In this document: positions 49,511 through 61,863 of the stretch, in pieces
Position numbering within the stretch: position 1 is the first letter of the stretch
Layout of the letters: each line of letters opens with the position of its first letter
Assembly (NCBI RefSeq): GCF_021130785.1
Contig: NW_025776824.1
Location: 151,704 to 215,703 of the forward strand
Direction: 5' to 3'
From: Homalodisca vitripennis
Taxonomy: Eukaryota > Arthropoda > Insecta > Hemiptera > Cicadellidae
Length of the DNA stretch: 64,000 nt
Position numbers and translations under genes: made by a program
Notes under the pieces: model-generated
What the model saw: only the letters and a program-made list of their open reading frames with translations
Database searches by the model: none
What the model was told of the DNA's origin: nothing

Positions 49511-49773
49511 TAGTTTGTTTCAACTTTTTTACCTTCAGATTAAGTAAGTTTTAATTTAAAATATACTCTACATTTCAAATCACTCATGTTTATACTCACA
49601 CACTATCGGTTGGTCGAAGTGTGATTAAATGTACATGTGATGAAGTTAGATATTGTAATAACTTTTTAATAGACATTTTTATCAAAACAGCCCAGATTGT
49701 TACAGATTAATCAAAGTTTAAAATTTTCGAATTAAAGACGTGTGTACAGGACAACGTCTGTCGGGTCTGCTAG

Positions 49774-52454
49774 TATTCCTATAAATTACTAAACAAATAT
49801 AGGAGGCATCCTATAATAATTTAACCGTATAAAATCTTTAAATGTTACTGTCCTAAAAAGGTGACCACTTTTGTTATTTTTACTGTACAAACCTTTCTTT
49901 TACACATTTTGTGTAGTGGTGCAACCTTACAGTAAAGTACTTTCTGAAATTAGCCTTCATCAGCAATTTTTATAATCAAATGGTTTTTATCCTGTTCCTG
50001 ATGGAAAAAATGCTCACCAGAAAAAAACATAGACGCCAACATATTGTCTGAACACACTTAGCAATCTCAACAACCAAATACTGTTTAAAGCTCTATTAAA
50101 GGTATTTTTATCTTGTATCTGTTTAAGGCTCTTTTTGTATCTGAATTATTTTTACTCTGTATATGAGTTCATGTTATACCGCTGGTACTAAATTTCGTAA
50201 CTAAGTACCGATACTGAAGTCATGTATAAATGAGAGAAAGAATGTAATTTAATGTATATATGCTTGCAATAAATTAATTTTAGAATAACGAACTTCAAGC
50301 ATTTTAGCTTTATTTATTGACGTTTTCAAATGCAATGTAAAATTGTTTGAAAGCCTTAAATAATATATTATTATTAACTGCTTATCGTTAGTATGTCATA
50401 GAATTTTTTAAATATATGAAACCGGTTGCAATGAAATACTTGAAATTCGATTCACAAAGGAAGCAGAATTTAGTTACACCTTGAAATTGTTGGATCAGTG
50501 TACCTCTTTTTTATTTAATCAAACTATTGACACATCACTCATACATGATTTTAGACTTAAGTGATCTAACTAAGTAACCTGTTACGTACTGGTAATATTA
50601 AATGTTGAACATAAAATATAAAAAAATTATACTATTTCTTCATTTTAAAGAACCGGTTTCACTCAGTAGCGCACTGTGGTAACATGTTTAGTTAAGGAAG
50701 TTTAAATATTTAGTAACCATAAGTACCTAATTCTAGCAGTCGGTAATGACACATTCTTTCTGTAAGTATATTTGAATGGTTGCAACATGTGGCAAGAACA
50801 TAAAAATATAACTAAATAGTGTCCACATGAGTCCATAAGAATTATTTACATGTTACAAAAAAAAACCAACACAATCAACCATGCCATGAAATTTAGCATG
50901 CTTATCGTTCTAAATTATAATACATCCAAACAAACCTCAGGATCATAAGATATCAAATAAACACATTAAATTGTGTGGATAGGCATGGAACGAGAACCAA
51001 TTGGCTTTGTATAAGCTCACATCCTAGTTTTACTTGTTATAGAAATCAATCGGTAGCCAGTTACGTTACTTCCCGTGGGGGGTAAAATTGGAGGTTATCA
51101 AAAGGGTTAAAATAGATTTCTAAAATTAGATTTTCTTAACTGTATAGACCTACACCTAAAACAACCCTTAGACACATAGTGAAGGTTCAACGTCAGACTA
51201 CGAATCAAAGAGACTAAAAGTCACCACCTTCGGGGAAAATAGTTGTCTTTATAGGGTTTGATTTACAAATAATTTTCATTGCAGATTTTTATTGATGAAT
51301 CAGTGGAATTGGCTCTTGTCTCTTTGATTCTAATTTGTCGAAGAATTTAGTTTCATAAAAGTTATAAATTCCTATTCATCAGGCCTTCTGAATCCAACCA
51401 AACCTTATATACTGTTCCCTTTATATTTATCTCTTGGCCAGGTGAGTTTATAGAGTGTGTCCGGCTCAATGGCTGAAATTGAGTTGTTCGTATGCCTCCA
51501 GCGCGTCAACGGCGATCCACCTGCTATCCTCTTCAATATATCGCTACACAGGCTTGATTTTTTAGAACCCTCTCTAAACAATACGACCATCCTAACTTTA
51601 GACAGTTACGAAGGCAATGTTTTTATTTCGAAAATTCAATCATGAGGAATAATTATAGTAGAATTATTTTGGTTTGTTTATTTACATTATTTTGTTATTG
51701 TGGTGTTTGATGGTGTTTTACGTAAAAGGTTATAATCATATATGTGATTATTAAAACTTGAATAACACATGTTTTCCTTGCTTATTGAATCAATGCAACA
51801 TGTATATAAATTTTCTATTTAAAGGTTAATATTCTACATAAAAATAAATCATTTAACAAAGGTTCGTAAAACTGCATGTTTTCATTTTACTTATAAGTCA
51901 ATGTTAGTGAGTTATTGTTAACTCATAACTAATATAAACAGAGTTTTAAATTTCCATTTGTCTTTTATTGCGCAAGTTAAAACTCTTTACCATAAAAGGT
52001 AACTAATAATAAATGGATCCTAAATTGTATTGCTATAGAGTGGTGTTGAATTATTGCACATCATGTATCATAAGTAAGAAACGTATGGAAATTTAAGACA
52101 TGAGTTCTTAATCGAAATATTCTAGTTTAAAGATGATTACTAAACACAATAAGCTATGCTAAAGACTTCAACTAACATATTATGCTCCACATTGAACATT
52201 TAATTCATAAAGCTGCCTCACCGAACAAAAGCAACATCTTAGAGTCACCATTGAGCAATAATCTGAAGATAATTTAAGTTAGTTATACGTTGTGTGGTAT
52301 AATTATTTCGTTATGGTGTTTACAATGTATTTAAGCTAGCCACTTACAATACAATTAGAAATAACAAAAGTCTGGATTTGATTTAGGACTAAAGTAGGTG
52401 ACTAACAGGGTGGAAATAACTGCCGGACCTAATCCTGCACATGTTTATGTGTGG

Positions 52455-52455
<1 letters not shown>
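49774..52455. other. AT-rich DNA without identified genes
   Basis: One GC-richer patch at about 51430-51610 is open on both strands (plus 51457-51645, minus 51405-51590). The plus frame begins MSGSMAEIELFVCLQRVNGD. No domain is recognised, so an exon is possible but unsupported. The remainder is plain. Confidence 0.4.

Positions 52456-52551
<96 letters not shown>
52456..52551. repeat. (TG)48 microsatellite
   Basis: 96 bp of uninterrupted TG. The frames running through it on both strands (poly-CV on plus, poly-TH on minus) are artefacts. Confidence 0.99.
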
Positions 52552-52553
<2 letters not shown>

Positions 52554-52559
52554 CTTACC

Positions 52560-55500
52560 TGGGACCAGTCGCAATCCCTATTTGCTATTACTATGAACAT
52601 AGGAACTCTCGTGATGATATAGGACCTTGTCTTGATATCTTCGAATCGAGAAAGTATTCAATAAAGTGGTCAGGATTGGCTATATTGGGCTTCTGTAAGA
52701 TCCCTTGTACTTATAATTTAAATATATCAAAAACGAAGTGACCTGCAGACTTTAAATATGGCATAAAGCAAAATTACTAAGCATGAAAAACTGAGTTCGA
52801 TGACTCAATTTAGTTGAGCGTTATTTAATATTCTGTAATTGGTCTTATGCGTAACTATGATGTCAACGATATGACATCAGGAATAACAAACTGAGTATAA
52901 GCATCAAGTATATGCGATATTAGATCACCAATTCCTTAATTTTTAAAACCTAGCTTGCATTGTGTCACTGTTCAACATCAGTTGCATGAAAGATTGCATG
53001 GACATATAAAGTGCTAATTTATAGAACGATGTATTCCTGTTGGGTTGAAATAGTGAATAGCGTAATGACGCGATCTGTGGTAATCTTGTTATAGAATTAA
53101 TAGCAAACTCCGAAAATGTCAGTGACTATAAAGGATTCCTTCCCTTGTAGTGCATATACTTGTATATATATTTATATACAGGACATTATTTCGGAAGGAG
53201 CTGACACACGAACTGGTTTTGGAGGTATAAAATAACCTCTAATAACAGAAGCTCTGAAATCTTTCTAAAGGAAATTTCTTAAGATTTCATCCTCCGTGAA
53301 GGTGATCTAGCTTAAGAACTAACAAATGTAATTTTGTTGCATGTTCCATTCTCAAAATTTCAGCGGGTGGGGGCTTGAGCCTCCTGAGCTCTCCCTTTAT
53401 ATAAACCCATTTTATCAGTCCATGTAGGATGCTTAATCGGTTCGTTTGTACTTTAACTGAGTCAAAATAGTTCATTGAACTGGGAAGTACTCTAGTTCAA
53501 TTTCTCTTTTACAAACTACATAGGTTTTTATTGATATTAAAATAGGTTATTCAAAATTAAATGTTTAATGAATACTAGTAGCTTGTAGATACTTCGTCTT
53601 TTGATTACCTAATAGTTTGGTTATTTATAAAAATGTGTGAGAGAAGTATTTGAATACAAAATAATTTATGGAAAAAATATTGGCTCCATGAGCTTTCTTG
53701 CCCAGCTAATGGAAAATCCAGGCTTACGGCACGGCGTCTAAGATTTTAGAATTATTTGATAATAGTAACTCTTTAGTTTTAATTATTTTATTTAAGATTA
53801 TTGATTAAAACGGACAAAGTTTTACAGTCCAGAGGAACGGACCATTATGGTCCTGCACGTAATTAGATTTACGATCAACTTTCAGAAGTAGGTTTGTTCA
53901 GTAATAATGCAATAAAATGTTTACTAGCACTTTACTATGAGTCTGTTGATGGCACTGCAATAACTATATTTCTTTGCCAAATACCACAAATAAGTTACAT
54001 AGTTATTTCATCTTTAGTTGCTCGTTTTCATTTCTATTTTTTATACGAGTAATTTGTAATAATTAACATTAATTTACTGGAAAAGATTATAAACTGTATC
54101 TCAAATACAGCGTGTGGAGATAATAGTTTGCATGATTGTTACCTATAAATGGACATTATTAATTTTAGCGTTTTATATTATAAATAAAGAAAGATTTCAG
54201 GAATGAAGAAAATGAGAGCTAGTATGTAAATAAAAACATATCTGTATAGACACGAAAACCGAAGTTAACAGTCGTCTGTACTGGAATCAGACTTAAATGT
54301 GTATCCTTATAACAGCAATGATAAAGCTGATGAGCTATTTACGGGGTTTTGTTAATTCTGGTACATGGAATTAGTATGTATCTGAACGCTTTTAGTTTTT
54401 CGATATTTTTTTTGGTTATTCAAAAAGTTCTTATGGAGAAACACTTACGGTCGTTTTACTACAACCGGCCTTTATGCAAAAGAAATATAGCTATTTGTGT
54501 GTGTGTGTGTGTTTTAGTGTGGGTATTAACGCTCTTGTATTTGATCATATTCTTATGGTAATTGCTCCTTTAAAGAAATATTTAAAACTTATTTAAACAC
54601 TTTTTAGTTTTTGTAAAATTTAAACTTTTTTAAAGTGTTTACTTTTAAAACTGAAACAATGAATTACACAGAAGTATTTTTTTTATAGCACATAAAAATA
54701 TGGAAAAACTAAAATATATATATATATATATATTGTATGTTATTATATACTTACTATATATGCCGATGACAATACTTTTAGTATATAAAAGTTTAGAGAA
54801 AGTGAAGATAAATTCAATATTTCATTGTTGATATGGAATAGCTTGCAATTGTAGAAGAATACAAAAAAAAATCATTTCATATGTATAGATTCTAACGCTC
54901 AACATAGGGTTTAATAGGACGGTCTTTACAAAAGTAAGCAGTGGAGCGCAATATGACAGATATCGTTCAGCTCAGTTTGGCCATTCTGTTGAGGCAATTG
55001 CTTTTTCCGCAATGTTCTCCTGGTATTTATACCAACAACGGCCCATTACATGTGGAGATTACCCAGGCCATGGCTACCTTTAAAGATTTTAAAATGTTCA
55101 CACTGCTTTTTTCATGCTTTGAAAACACTGTCTGAACATTGAGAGTCTACATAGACATTGTTACAATTTTATTATTGTTTAAAATAGTTGTCTTAAAATG
55201 TAAAACGATAACTGCCTAACTTGATTATGGAAATTTAATATTAAAGTTCCAATCATTAATATAGATGTTTTTATTCCAAATGTAAACATTGTAAATGTCA
55301 TGACATGATGAATCAGCTTAGTAACACAAATCTGCCTTCATTGATAACAAAGAATTATATCTTGTTTACCAATAACTCTGACCCAAAATAAATATAAAAT
55401 AAATCTATTTCTTGTATCTATGATTACATTGTAGTAAGCATATCACCATCAGCAATTCTGAAGATAAAGCTCCGTGCGGTGAACTCTACTTCATAAATAT

Positions 55501-55765
55501 TTGGTAGGATTTTGACAGTTTGACCAAAGGGTAAACTTAAGGACAAAATATCAAACTTGGCAAAGGCTCGCCTCATAATTTACCTCGTCTCATATATTGG
55601 CCGCAGTGTCCTGACATCAGTTCCACATCTGAGGTCTTTTCTTTATATTGGCCCTTCAAAAATCTGGAAATGTTAGGTAATATTAAAATTCTAAATGTAA
55701 GGAAAGCATTGAGTTTGAATGTCACTCGAAATAATCCTTTATAATGGAAATATACACAAGTCACT

Positions 55766-55807
<42 letters not shown>

Positions 55808-57620
55808 TATATAAAAGTCACCTATTGTATATATAAATCACTTATTTTGTGTGTATATATATATATACATAAACATATAATACTATGTGATGCGTTTTAG
55901 TATTTTATATGTGAAACTGATTTGAGAATAAATCCACAATTATTTCTAGCCATATTACTTACCTTGAGTAATAGAGCTAAACTTCAAAGGAACTATATGA
56001 TATTGGAAGTATATTGTTTAATAATTTTTAATTATAAGCTTTTAAGTTATATTATATTGTGGATTTATTTAATACATACTCGCAATATACTGATATAAAA
56101 ATTGCACGAATTTATCAGAATGTTTAAGGCATTTTAAAAAACGCAAAATTTATACATTCAAATTGATGGTTTTTTAATCAAAACAATTAAAATTGAGTTA
56201 AATGACATGGTACCGTAAACGGTTTTGCACACAAAGATCGTTGGATTGGTTGTTAAAAAAAATGTCTTCTTTGTTTGACACACAGTGTTACATTACGTCT
56301 TAGTCAGTACATTGTTCTAATGATCAAGGTGGTTAATACGGCATTAAAAGTGTTATGGTTTATAGAATTTCGGTAAGTAAGCATACATGTTTATTTTGAA
56401 TTGGGGTTATCACTTTGTTTCGTATACCTTTTAGTCTGCATTGAACTTGCTAATACCTGTTTATGAATATAACACACAAAATCTTATAACATTTAAATTC
56501 GTTCAAAGATTATAGTGAATTTAATTTAATAATCCAATAAAAATGTTATAACATTAAAATGGGTATTATATTGAATTTTACCGATGGATAAAATATAATA
56601 GTGTATTTTTTTTTTTTAGTAAAAAAAATATAAACTTTAAAGAGTACCAACTATAAAGTATTCCAAATATTCTGGATCTCTAAAAACAAAATTCCTATAG
56701 TAACTTAAAATTAGGTAGTAAAATAATTTACAACAAGAATCTACTCGTATTTGAATGATTCTAAATCATTCTAAATAAATAAAAATAGATATAAAAAAAA
56801 TAAAAAGTATTTAACAATAAAGAAAGCCCTATTAAAAATGTAACCCGTCTCTGTTCTTAATTGATAAAAAATACAATATTATAGGGCGCTTGTACATTAT
56901 CCACATTAAATAAACAGTTTAAAATTTTTTGTATTTACACCATATGACATTATTATATTATTATTAATACAAATATGCAAATATGTAGACTATTTGTAGT
57001 AACGGCTGATGATGAAGTATTTTGGTTTTAAGGGCCTCGTCCAAACAATTAAAATAACTTACATCAAACTAATGGCGTCGCAAACGGCAAAAAATACTGG
57101 ATTTAATTAACATGTTCGTTATTAAAAGGGGGCTTTATTTTTAATCTCCATCTATCATTTCGCTTAAACTGATTCAATATTATAAAATTTCTTACAAAGG
57201 GTGACAATTCTATCCCCTTATTATAAATGAGAAAAAGATTTAGTATTTAAACTACAAACTTAAAGATGTTTTAATAAGGACAGTACGTATGTAAAGCCAT
57301 GGATTTGGTATTGAAATTTAAAGAGAGGCTATAAAGTTTTTTACAAGCATAAAGCATGATTCACAGTGGTTTTCAACTGTAATGAATGATTGTGAAAATA
57401 TAAAGATAACTATACTGATTTTATCATATTTACTAAACCAAAACAGTTACTAAATCACATCTTGACACCAAATTGTATCTGACGTTGAGTTTATAAATTT
57501 TATTCATTGTACTCTATGAATAATCCACATGTGGTAATATATAACTGGTTAAAACGTCATATGCTTGTACTCAGCTTGTTGACAAAGTTATTTATTTTGC
57601 TATTTTATTGCTGCCTCCAT
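52560..57620. other. AT-rich DNA with simple repeats, no identified genes
   Basis: It contains a GT run at 54496-54512 and AT runs at 54715-54733 and 55768-55813. A short open frame at 54941-55135 (plus) has GC content slightly above its surroundings but no motif. Other short frames carry none either. Confidence 0.5.
55759..55870. repeat. AT microsatellite with short imperfect tandem units
   Basis: AGTCACTTATT, AGTCACCTATT and AATCACTTATT are each followed by TATA or GTGTATA runs, at about 55759, 55816 and 55837. Confidence 0.8.
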
Positions 57621-57629
57621 GGTTAACCG

Positions 57630-57890
57630 TAAATCGAGTGTAAGAATATTTGGTAACACTCAGGCCAATCCCATGGAGTGAAGTGTACCATCTCGAACTA
57701 AGTGTTGCTAATATATAAATGAAGGTTCATGTAAAGTTTTAAGTATATAGGCCAGTTTGTTATCAAGACATTATGTAGACTTAATGAACAGACAGACATG
57801 AACAGACAGATGGACAGGCAATCGGACAGACAGACAAAAAAAATAAAAATTTTCCAGTACACGAGCAATAGACTTTGCTAAATCTAAGAA
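57630..57890 (-). repeat. Interspersed TCTG-run family member, inverted
   Basis: The complement reads GCAAAGTCTATTGCTCGTGT, then a TTTGTCTGTCTGTCCG run, then GCCTATATACTTAAAAC, then CATGAACCTTCATTTATATA, then CTCCATGGGATTGGCCTGAG. It is the most complete relative of 39570-39870. Confidence 0.6.
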
Positions 57891-58149
57891 CATTAATATA
57901 AAATTGAATCTTTTTTATACATAATTAAGATGCTTTATTGACGTAATATAACTACAAGCCTAAATTATCCAAATAAAATTGTAAATCACAGAAAAACCCA
58001 ATAAAATTTACAGTTTAATTTTAACAGGATGTTTTATGCTGATACCATAAAAATGTTGTAAATTACAATTTTATTGTTTACATTCGTTTTTGAAAATAAC
58101 TTCACCCATATTAGATATTATGTTTTATTAAACAATAAATCTTCAAGTG

Positions 58150-58260
58150 TAGCAAATCATTGTATAAATTCTCTGCTCTCGTTGCAAGTGCAGTTAAATG
58201 TTACATCTAGATGACTTACTAGGTCATGAAGTTTGATAATACTCGCGGCCATAACAGTTA
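58150..58260 (-). repeat. Inverted third copy of the duplicated unit (second anchor)
   Basis: The complement contains CTTCATGACCTAGTAAGTCA, ACATTTAACTGCACTTGCA and CGAGAGCAG, matching 34600-34670 and 21540-21620. The spacing to the first anchor is about 1.7 kb, against about 0.7 kb in unit 2. Confidence 0.65.
58157..58252 (-). CDS. Possible micro-ORF (inverted copy 3)
   Basis: On the minus strand the ATG lies at 58252-58250 and the TGA at 58159-58157. It reads MAASIIKLHDLVSHL and continues with VTFN. It aligns without gaps to the two plus-strand copies but is the most diverged of the three. Confidence 0.2.
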   Translation of the reverse strand: MAASIIKLHDLVSHLDVTFNCTCNESREFIQ

Positions 58261-59039
58261 TACCACATTTACGTTGCTCCTCTCGTTAACGATTACTTTT
58301 TATTATTTATTCTTATATTGTAACCTACTGAGTATTTGTAGTTTTGATCATGAATTGTGCAAGTGAATTGTACTCAACAAATTATAATACACGATAGGAA
58401 AATATGATGAAGATTTCTTAATTATACCAGTTGTTAAATTATAGGTTAGTAATTATAAATTGAATCTATAAGAAATATGTGAGCGCTGGATTTTACAATA
58501 ATCATACTTACCAAGAATGTGTCTGGGTTTCTCCAAAACAATGATAAATTCTCTTACACTTGTCTTTTCCAATATTATGTATTTTCCACTTGAATATTTC
58601 AGATTGTAAACTTTCATCGAAATTAATTCATTCCCAGATAACGAAACCTTAGTTCTATGTGACTAGAAACTAGGCCAATGTCAAAAGTTTAGCTATAACT
58701 GAACAATTTCACACGCCACTAGTCAATAATTTCCCATTAAGAACCCAATTAAGAAAAATTTTAAATCAATTCCACTGATTATATTACATCGTCTATGAGT
58801 ACATTTCTCTCGTATCAGAGACTGTTGGTTATGTAGTCTGCAGGCGGATGTGTGCAAGACTTTCTGAAAGTTCTATTTAGAAGATTTTTAGAATTAAACT
58901 GTGTGTTTCATTAGCCTGAAAATTACCATAGAATCCTAGACATTCCCAATATAGAATCCATTTCCGTTTTTATTAGTTTTAGAGTTTTAGCTACCCACGA
59001 TGGCTGATCAAAATATTACAAAGTATGAGGATGCGTACC

Positions 59040-59330
59040 AGACTTTACGGAAGTTGCATGCAAAACTTTAGGTCCACAACTCTTTTCATTCTCGAGATAA
59101 ATAGCGGACACACAGAAAATAAGACATCAAAGAAAATCTTTACAGCCACAGAAGACGGTAGAGAAATGTTAGCTTACTGAGTAATAGGCTTCAAAGATGC
59201 TCAGCCAAATCCCATGGATAGACAAATACATGCATAATCAAACTCATTAGTAAACATATAGAAATGAAGTTTCATCCATAATTTAAAGTTTATATGTCAT
59301 TATGTTCTCTTGATATTGTGCGTAGACAAA
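59040..59330 (-). repeat. Interspersed family member, inverted, partial
   Basis: The complement contains GAAACTTCATTTCTATATG and CCATGGGATTTGGCTGAGCA. A CTCGAGAATGAAAAGAGTTG stretch follows. Confidence 0.45.
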
Positions 59331-59834
59331 ACTTAAAACTAAAGTTTCGTAATGTTTATCCAATAAAGAGGTAACATTTTTGATAAGTAACAATGAACAC
59401 TATTCCTGTATTTTATCTGGATTGATTTTTCAATTTGTATTATGTGAGCCATATTGTATTGTGCCATGGTCGATGATAACTTCTGTCGTTGCAAGGATGA
59501 AACATTACAGACATGGCATTTATGGCTCTTTAAAATATAATTTATATCTGAATTATCTTACTATCATGCAAAAAGAGGCTATTTAAATAGGCTATCCGCT
59601 TAGTAATAATGCAAAATTAATTCACAAAATTAATTTAAAGCTATGCTTTATTTTTTCGTTAGCAGGAAAGCCATTAGAAAAATGTTGCCCTTTTGACGGT
59701 AACAATGAAAGGGTTTCGAAAGAAAATAATTTTAGTGTATTATTAACGTCCTACTGCTAAACAATGAAATCATCCCAATCTCTTTAAAGGATAGGGTTGT
59801 TGCTTATAATCAAATAGCTTTAAAATCTCTCAAA

Positions 59835-59955
59835 CTCAATGAGGCTGTTTGTATTTCTGAGACTCCCTGATGCTTCTACTGTGTTAATGAACCCTCCAGG
59901 GAAATTAATGTTCTGCTTTCTTCTTTTCTCAGAGACTAACTACTCGTTTAATACA
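59835..59955 (-). repeat. Inverted third copy of the duplicated unit (first anchor)
   Basis: The complement reads GAAGAAAGCAGAACATTAATTTCCCTGGAGGGTTCATTAACACAGT, matching 33880-33980. With the anchor at 58150-58260 it shows a third copy in opposite orientation; the two anchors keep their relative order. Confidence 0.72.
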
Positions 59956-59959
59956 CGTC

Positions 59960-60984
59960 ATTGAAATATTCTTTTTTATTACTTTCAAGAGACATCGTCA
60001 TATTATTTTAATGCAAGGTAGGTAAGTGGGAATGACACAGAATTTTTATTAAACAATATTATATAGTTTTTGCGATGGTGAATAGAAAATGCAATTTGTT
60101 TAGTAAGATGTTTAGGTAAATGGATATATAGGGTACAAGGTCAATACCTCATTCTGTTTCTAGCATAAAAAAAACTAAAATTCATAAACCTTATAGTTTA
60201 AAGTACAACTAACATTGAATCTATGCCAAAGCTGTCCATAAATATTTTAATTTTCTTTTCCATATTTCTTAGAGTAGGAGAGACATAACTGTAAAATAAC
60301 TAATTTTCTTTAAATTTAAGTATGTTGACCCTTATAACTGAGGTTGGAGTAATTTTTAAAGTGTCTGAAGAAAAAAATGTGACATTCCCGTGAGAACATT
60401 AAACTTATAGGTATCAAAGTAGACTGCAGAATTTATTAAGTTAATTTCACAATAATAATCTGTCACATAATCAATAACCAAACTAAAATTTAACTCATAC
60501 TTTCTCTGATCAGAATGGAAGACCATACACCTCGTGTTTCTCGTATTATCTCCAGGAACAGCGGAAAAAGTTTTCCTTTATGCATTCTAATTTACTACAG
60601 TTTATTAATTTCTTTTATTGATATCCTATAAGTTCTTGCTTTAACTGCTTATAAATAATAGGAACACAAAAGATAATAAAAATGCCAGAAATGTGTGTTG
60701 TCACTATTCACAAATACCAACAGTATATTCAAATAAAAGTTTTTCATGTTCACACAGTTATTGGGGAGAAACCAGAATGAATTATTAGATTGAAATTTCA
60801 TTAATCATTTTGAAATCTCATACACGCATTGCTATGGCTAACATTTTTATTATATGTGATTACGTATTTGCAAACCGCAACGTTTAAACTTTATAGAGAT
60901 CTAAATATGCGAAGATTTCCCAAACAGAGATATCAACAACTTTCCTCTTATATGGGGTAGTAAACTATGCAAAACCATAAGCAA

Positions 60985-60986
<2 letters not shown>
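59960..60986. other. AT-rich DNA with one motif shared with 32.3 kb
   Basis: GAGTAATTTTTAAAGTGTCTGAAGAA near 60347 resembles CAGTAATTTTTAAGATATCTGAAGAA near 32303, so a fragment of that element may lie here. I see no gene. Confidence 0.4.

Positions 60987-61037
<51 letters not shown>
60987..61037. repeat. (AT)n microsatellite
   Basis: About 25 AT units, ending 33 bp before the perfect palindrome. Confidence 0.97.
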
Positions 61038-61041
<4 letters not shown>

Positions 61042-61070
61042 CAATAAACATTGAATCACAAAAAGTACTT

Positions 61071-61142
61071 GCTATTGGATCACTTTAAAAATCTCACCCG
61101 GTATATATATACCGGGTGAGATTTTTAAAGTGATCCAATAGC
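61071..61142. repeat. Perfect 72-bp palindrome
   Basis: 61071-61106 and 61107-61142 are exact reverse complements with no spacer. The arm starts GCTATTGGATCACTTTAAAA and the centre is CCCGGTATATATATACCGGG. Similarity continues weakly outwards (AAAAGTACTT left, TAACTTTT right). It could be a fold-back or MITE end pair, a tail-to-tail dimer, or a replication or assembly artefact. Confidence 0.95.
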
Positions 61143-61860
61143 TAACTTTTTAATTACACGACTTAGCACCACACTTTAAATTTGTAACTTGCTCAATTTT
61201 AAGTTTCACTCAGGAATACACTTTCAAATTTTTTAATCATTGTTGATGGGAAAACTAATCCCACAATAAAGCTTGAATGGACGACCCAAGATAATTTAAA
61301 AAAGTATACCGTACATTTGAGTACCTCACAAGCTCCTGAACCATTAGAGATATTTTAAAAACTCCCAATTGCTAAAATGTCTTATTTTTTAGAGTAGAAT
61401 TTAAAAACAACATAAAAAACAGGATGTTTCGTAAAAGATTTTAAAGTTGGCCACCATATTGGAAGATCTTAACGGGATCCAGATAAAACAAGTTCGCCTC
61501 AGCTATCGTGCCACGACATGTTCGCCGCTCGACGGTTTGCGGCACGAACGATAACTCGCGCATGCTCTCCAACGCAAACCCGTCAGACGGACCGGCCAGC
61601 AGAGGAGCGGGAGGTCAGTCTTCACAATCCTATCACGACGATAAGACCCACTGTGCGCTGAGATCTTAACCTCACTCCTGCCGACTTGTTCGTGAGATAC
61701 GGACGTATCGATTACTTCTTACTATTGGTAATATATTACTTCAATTACTATACTCATCATAATTAACCTTTCGTTAATATTCTGTATCGTTTTTATATGT
61801 TGTGCCACACGAAATTTACTTATAACGTATTATTCTTGGTATTCTTTTACTTTCTTACTT
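61143..61860. other. Transition to satellite: GC-rich segment with a monomer-like end
   Basis: 61490-61700 is much richer in CG than the rest of the window. At about 61685-61712, CTTGTTCGTGAGATACGGACGTA resembles the satellite core CTATGTTCGTGCAATACGGACCTA. ACAGGATGTTTCGTAAAAG and TTGGCCACCATATTGGAAG at about 61421-61465 look like the end of a DNA transposon. The satellite may have grown from the end of that element. Confidence 0.45.
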
Positions 61861-61863
61861 AAT

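Larger units (their letters stand above)
46074..49773 (+). mobile_element. Helitron-type rolling-circle element (composite), 3,700 bp
   Basis: The left end is A|TCTTTATATATATATATTTC, followed by CTTGTGTGCGTGTGTATG and CTCCTCCTAAACGGGTGGAC. The right end is GGACAACGTCTGTCGGGTC followed by TGCTAG|T. Helitrons insert between A and T, start TC and end CTRR, which fits exactly at 46073/46074 and 49773/49774. Just upstream of CTAG, GACA and TGTC can pair around a 5-base loop (alternatively GGAC with GTCT), as expected for the 3' hairpin. These end sequences resemble those of known insect non-autonomous Helitrons. No Rep/helicase frame is present. The interior holds direct and inverted repeats and a second 5' end in reverse, so more than one insertion is combined here. 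Confidence 0.8.

Noticed and set aside
46074..49773. Considered an LTR retrotransposon because of the long repeats
   Set aside because: No TG...CA ends, primer-binding site or polypurine tract. The TC/CTAG ends between A and T fit a Helitron.
52389..52622. Open frames encoding poly-Cys-Val and poly-Thr-His
   Set aside because: They are translations of the TG/CA microsatellite on the two strands.
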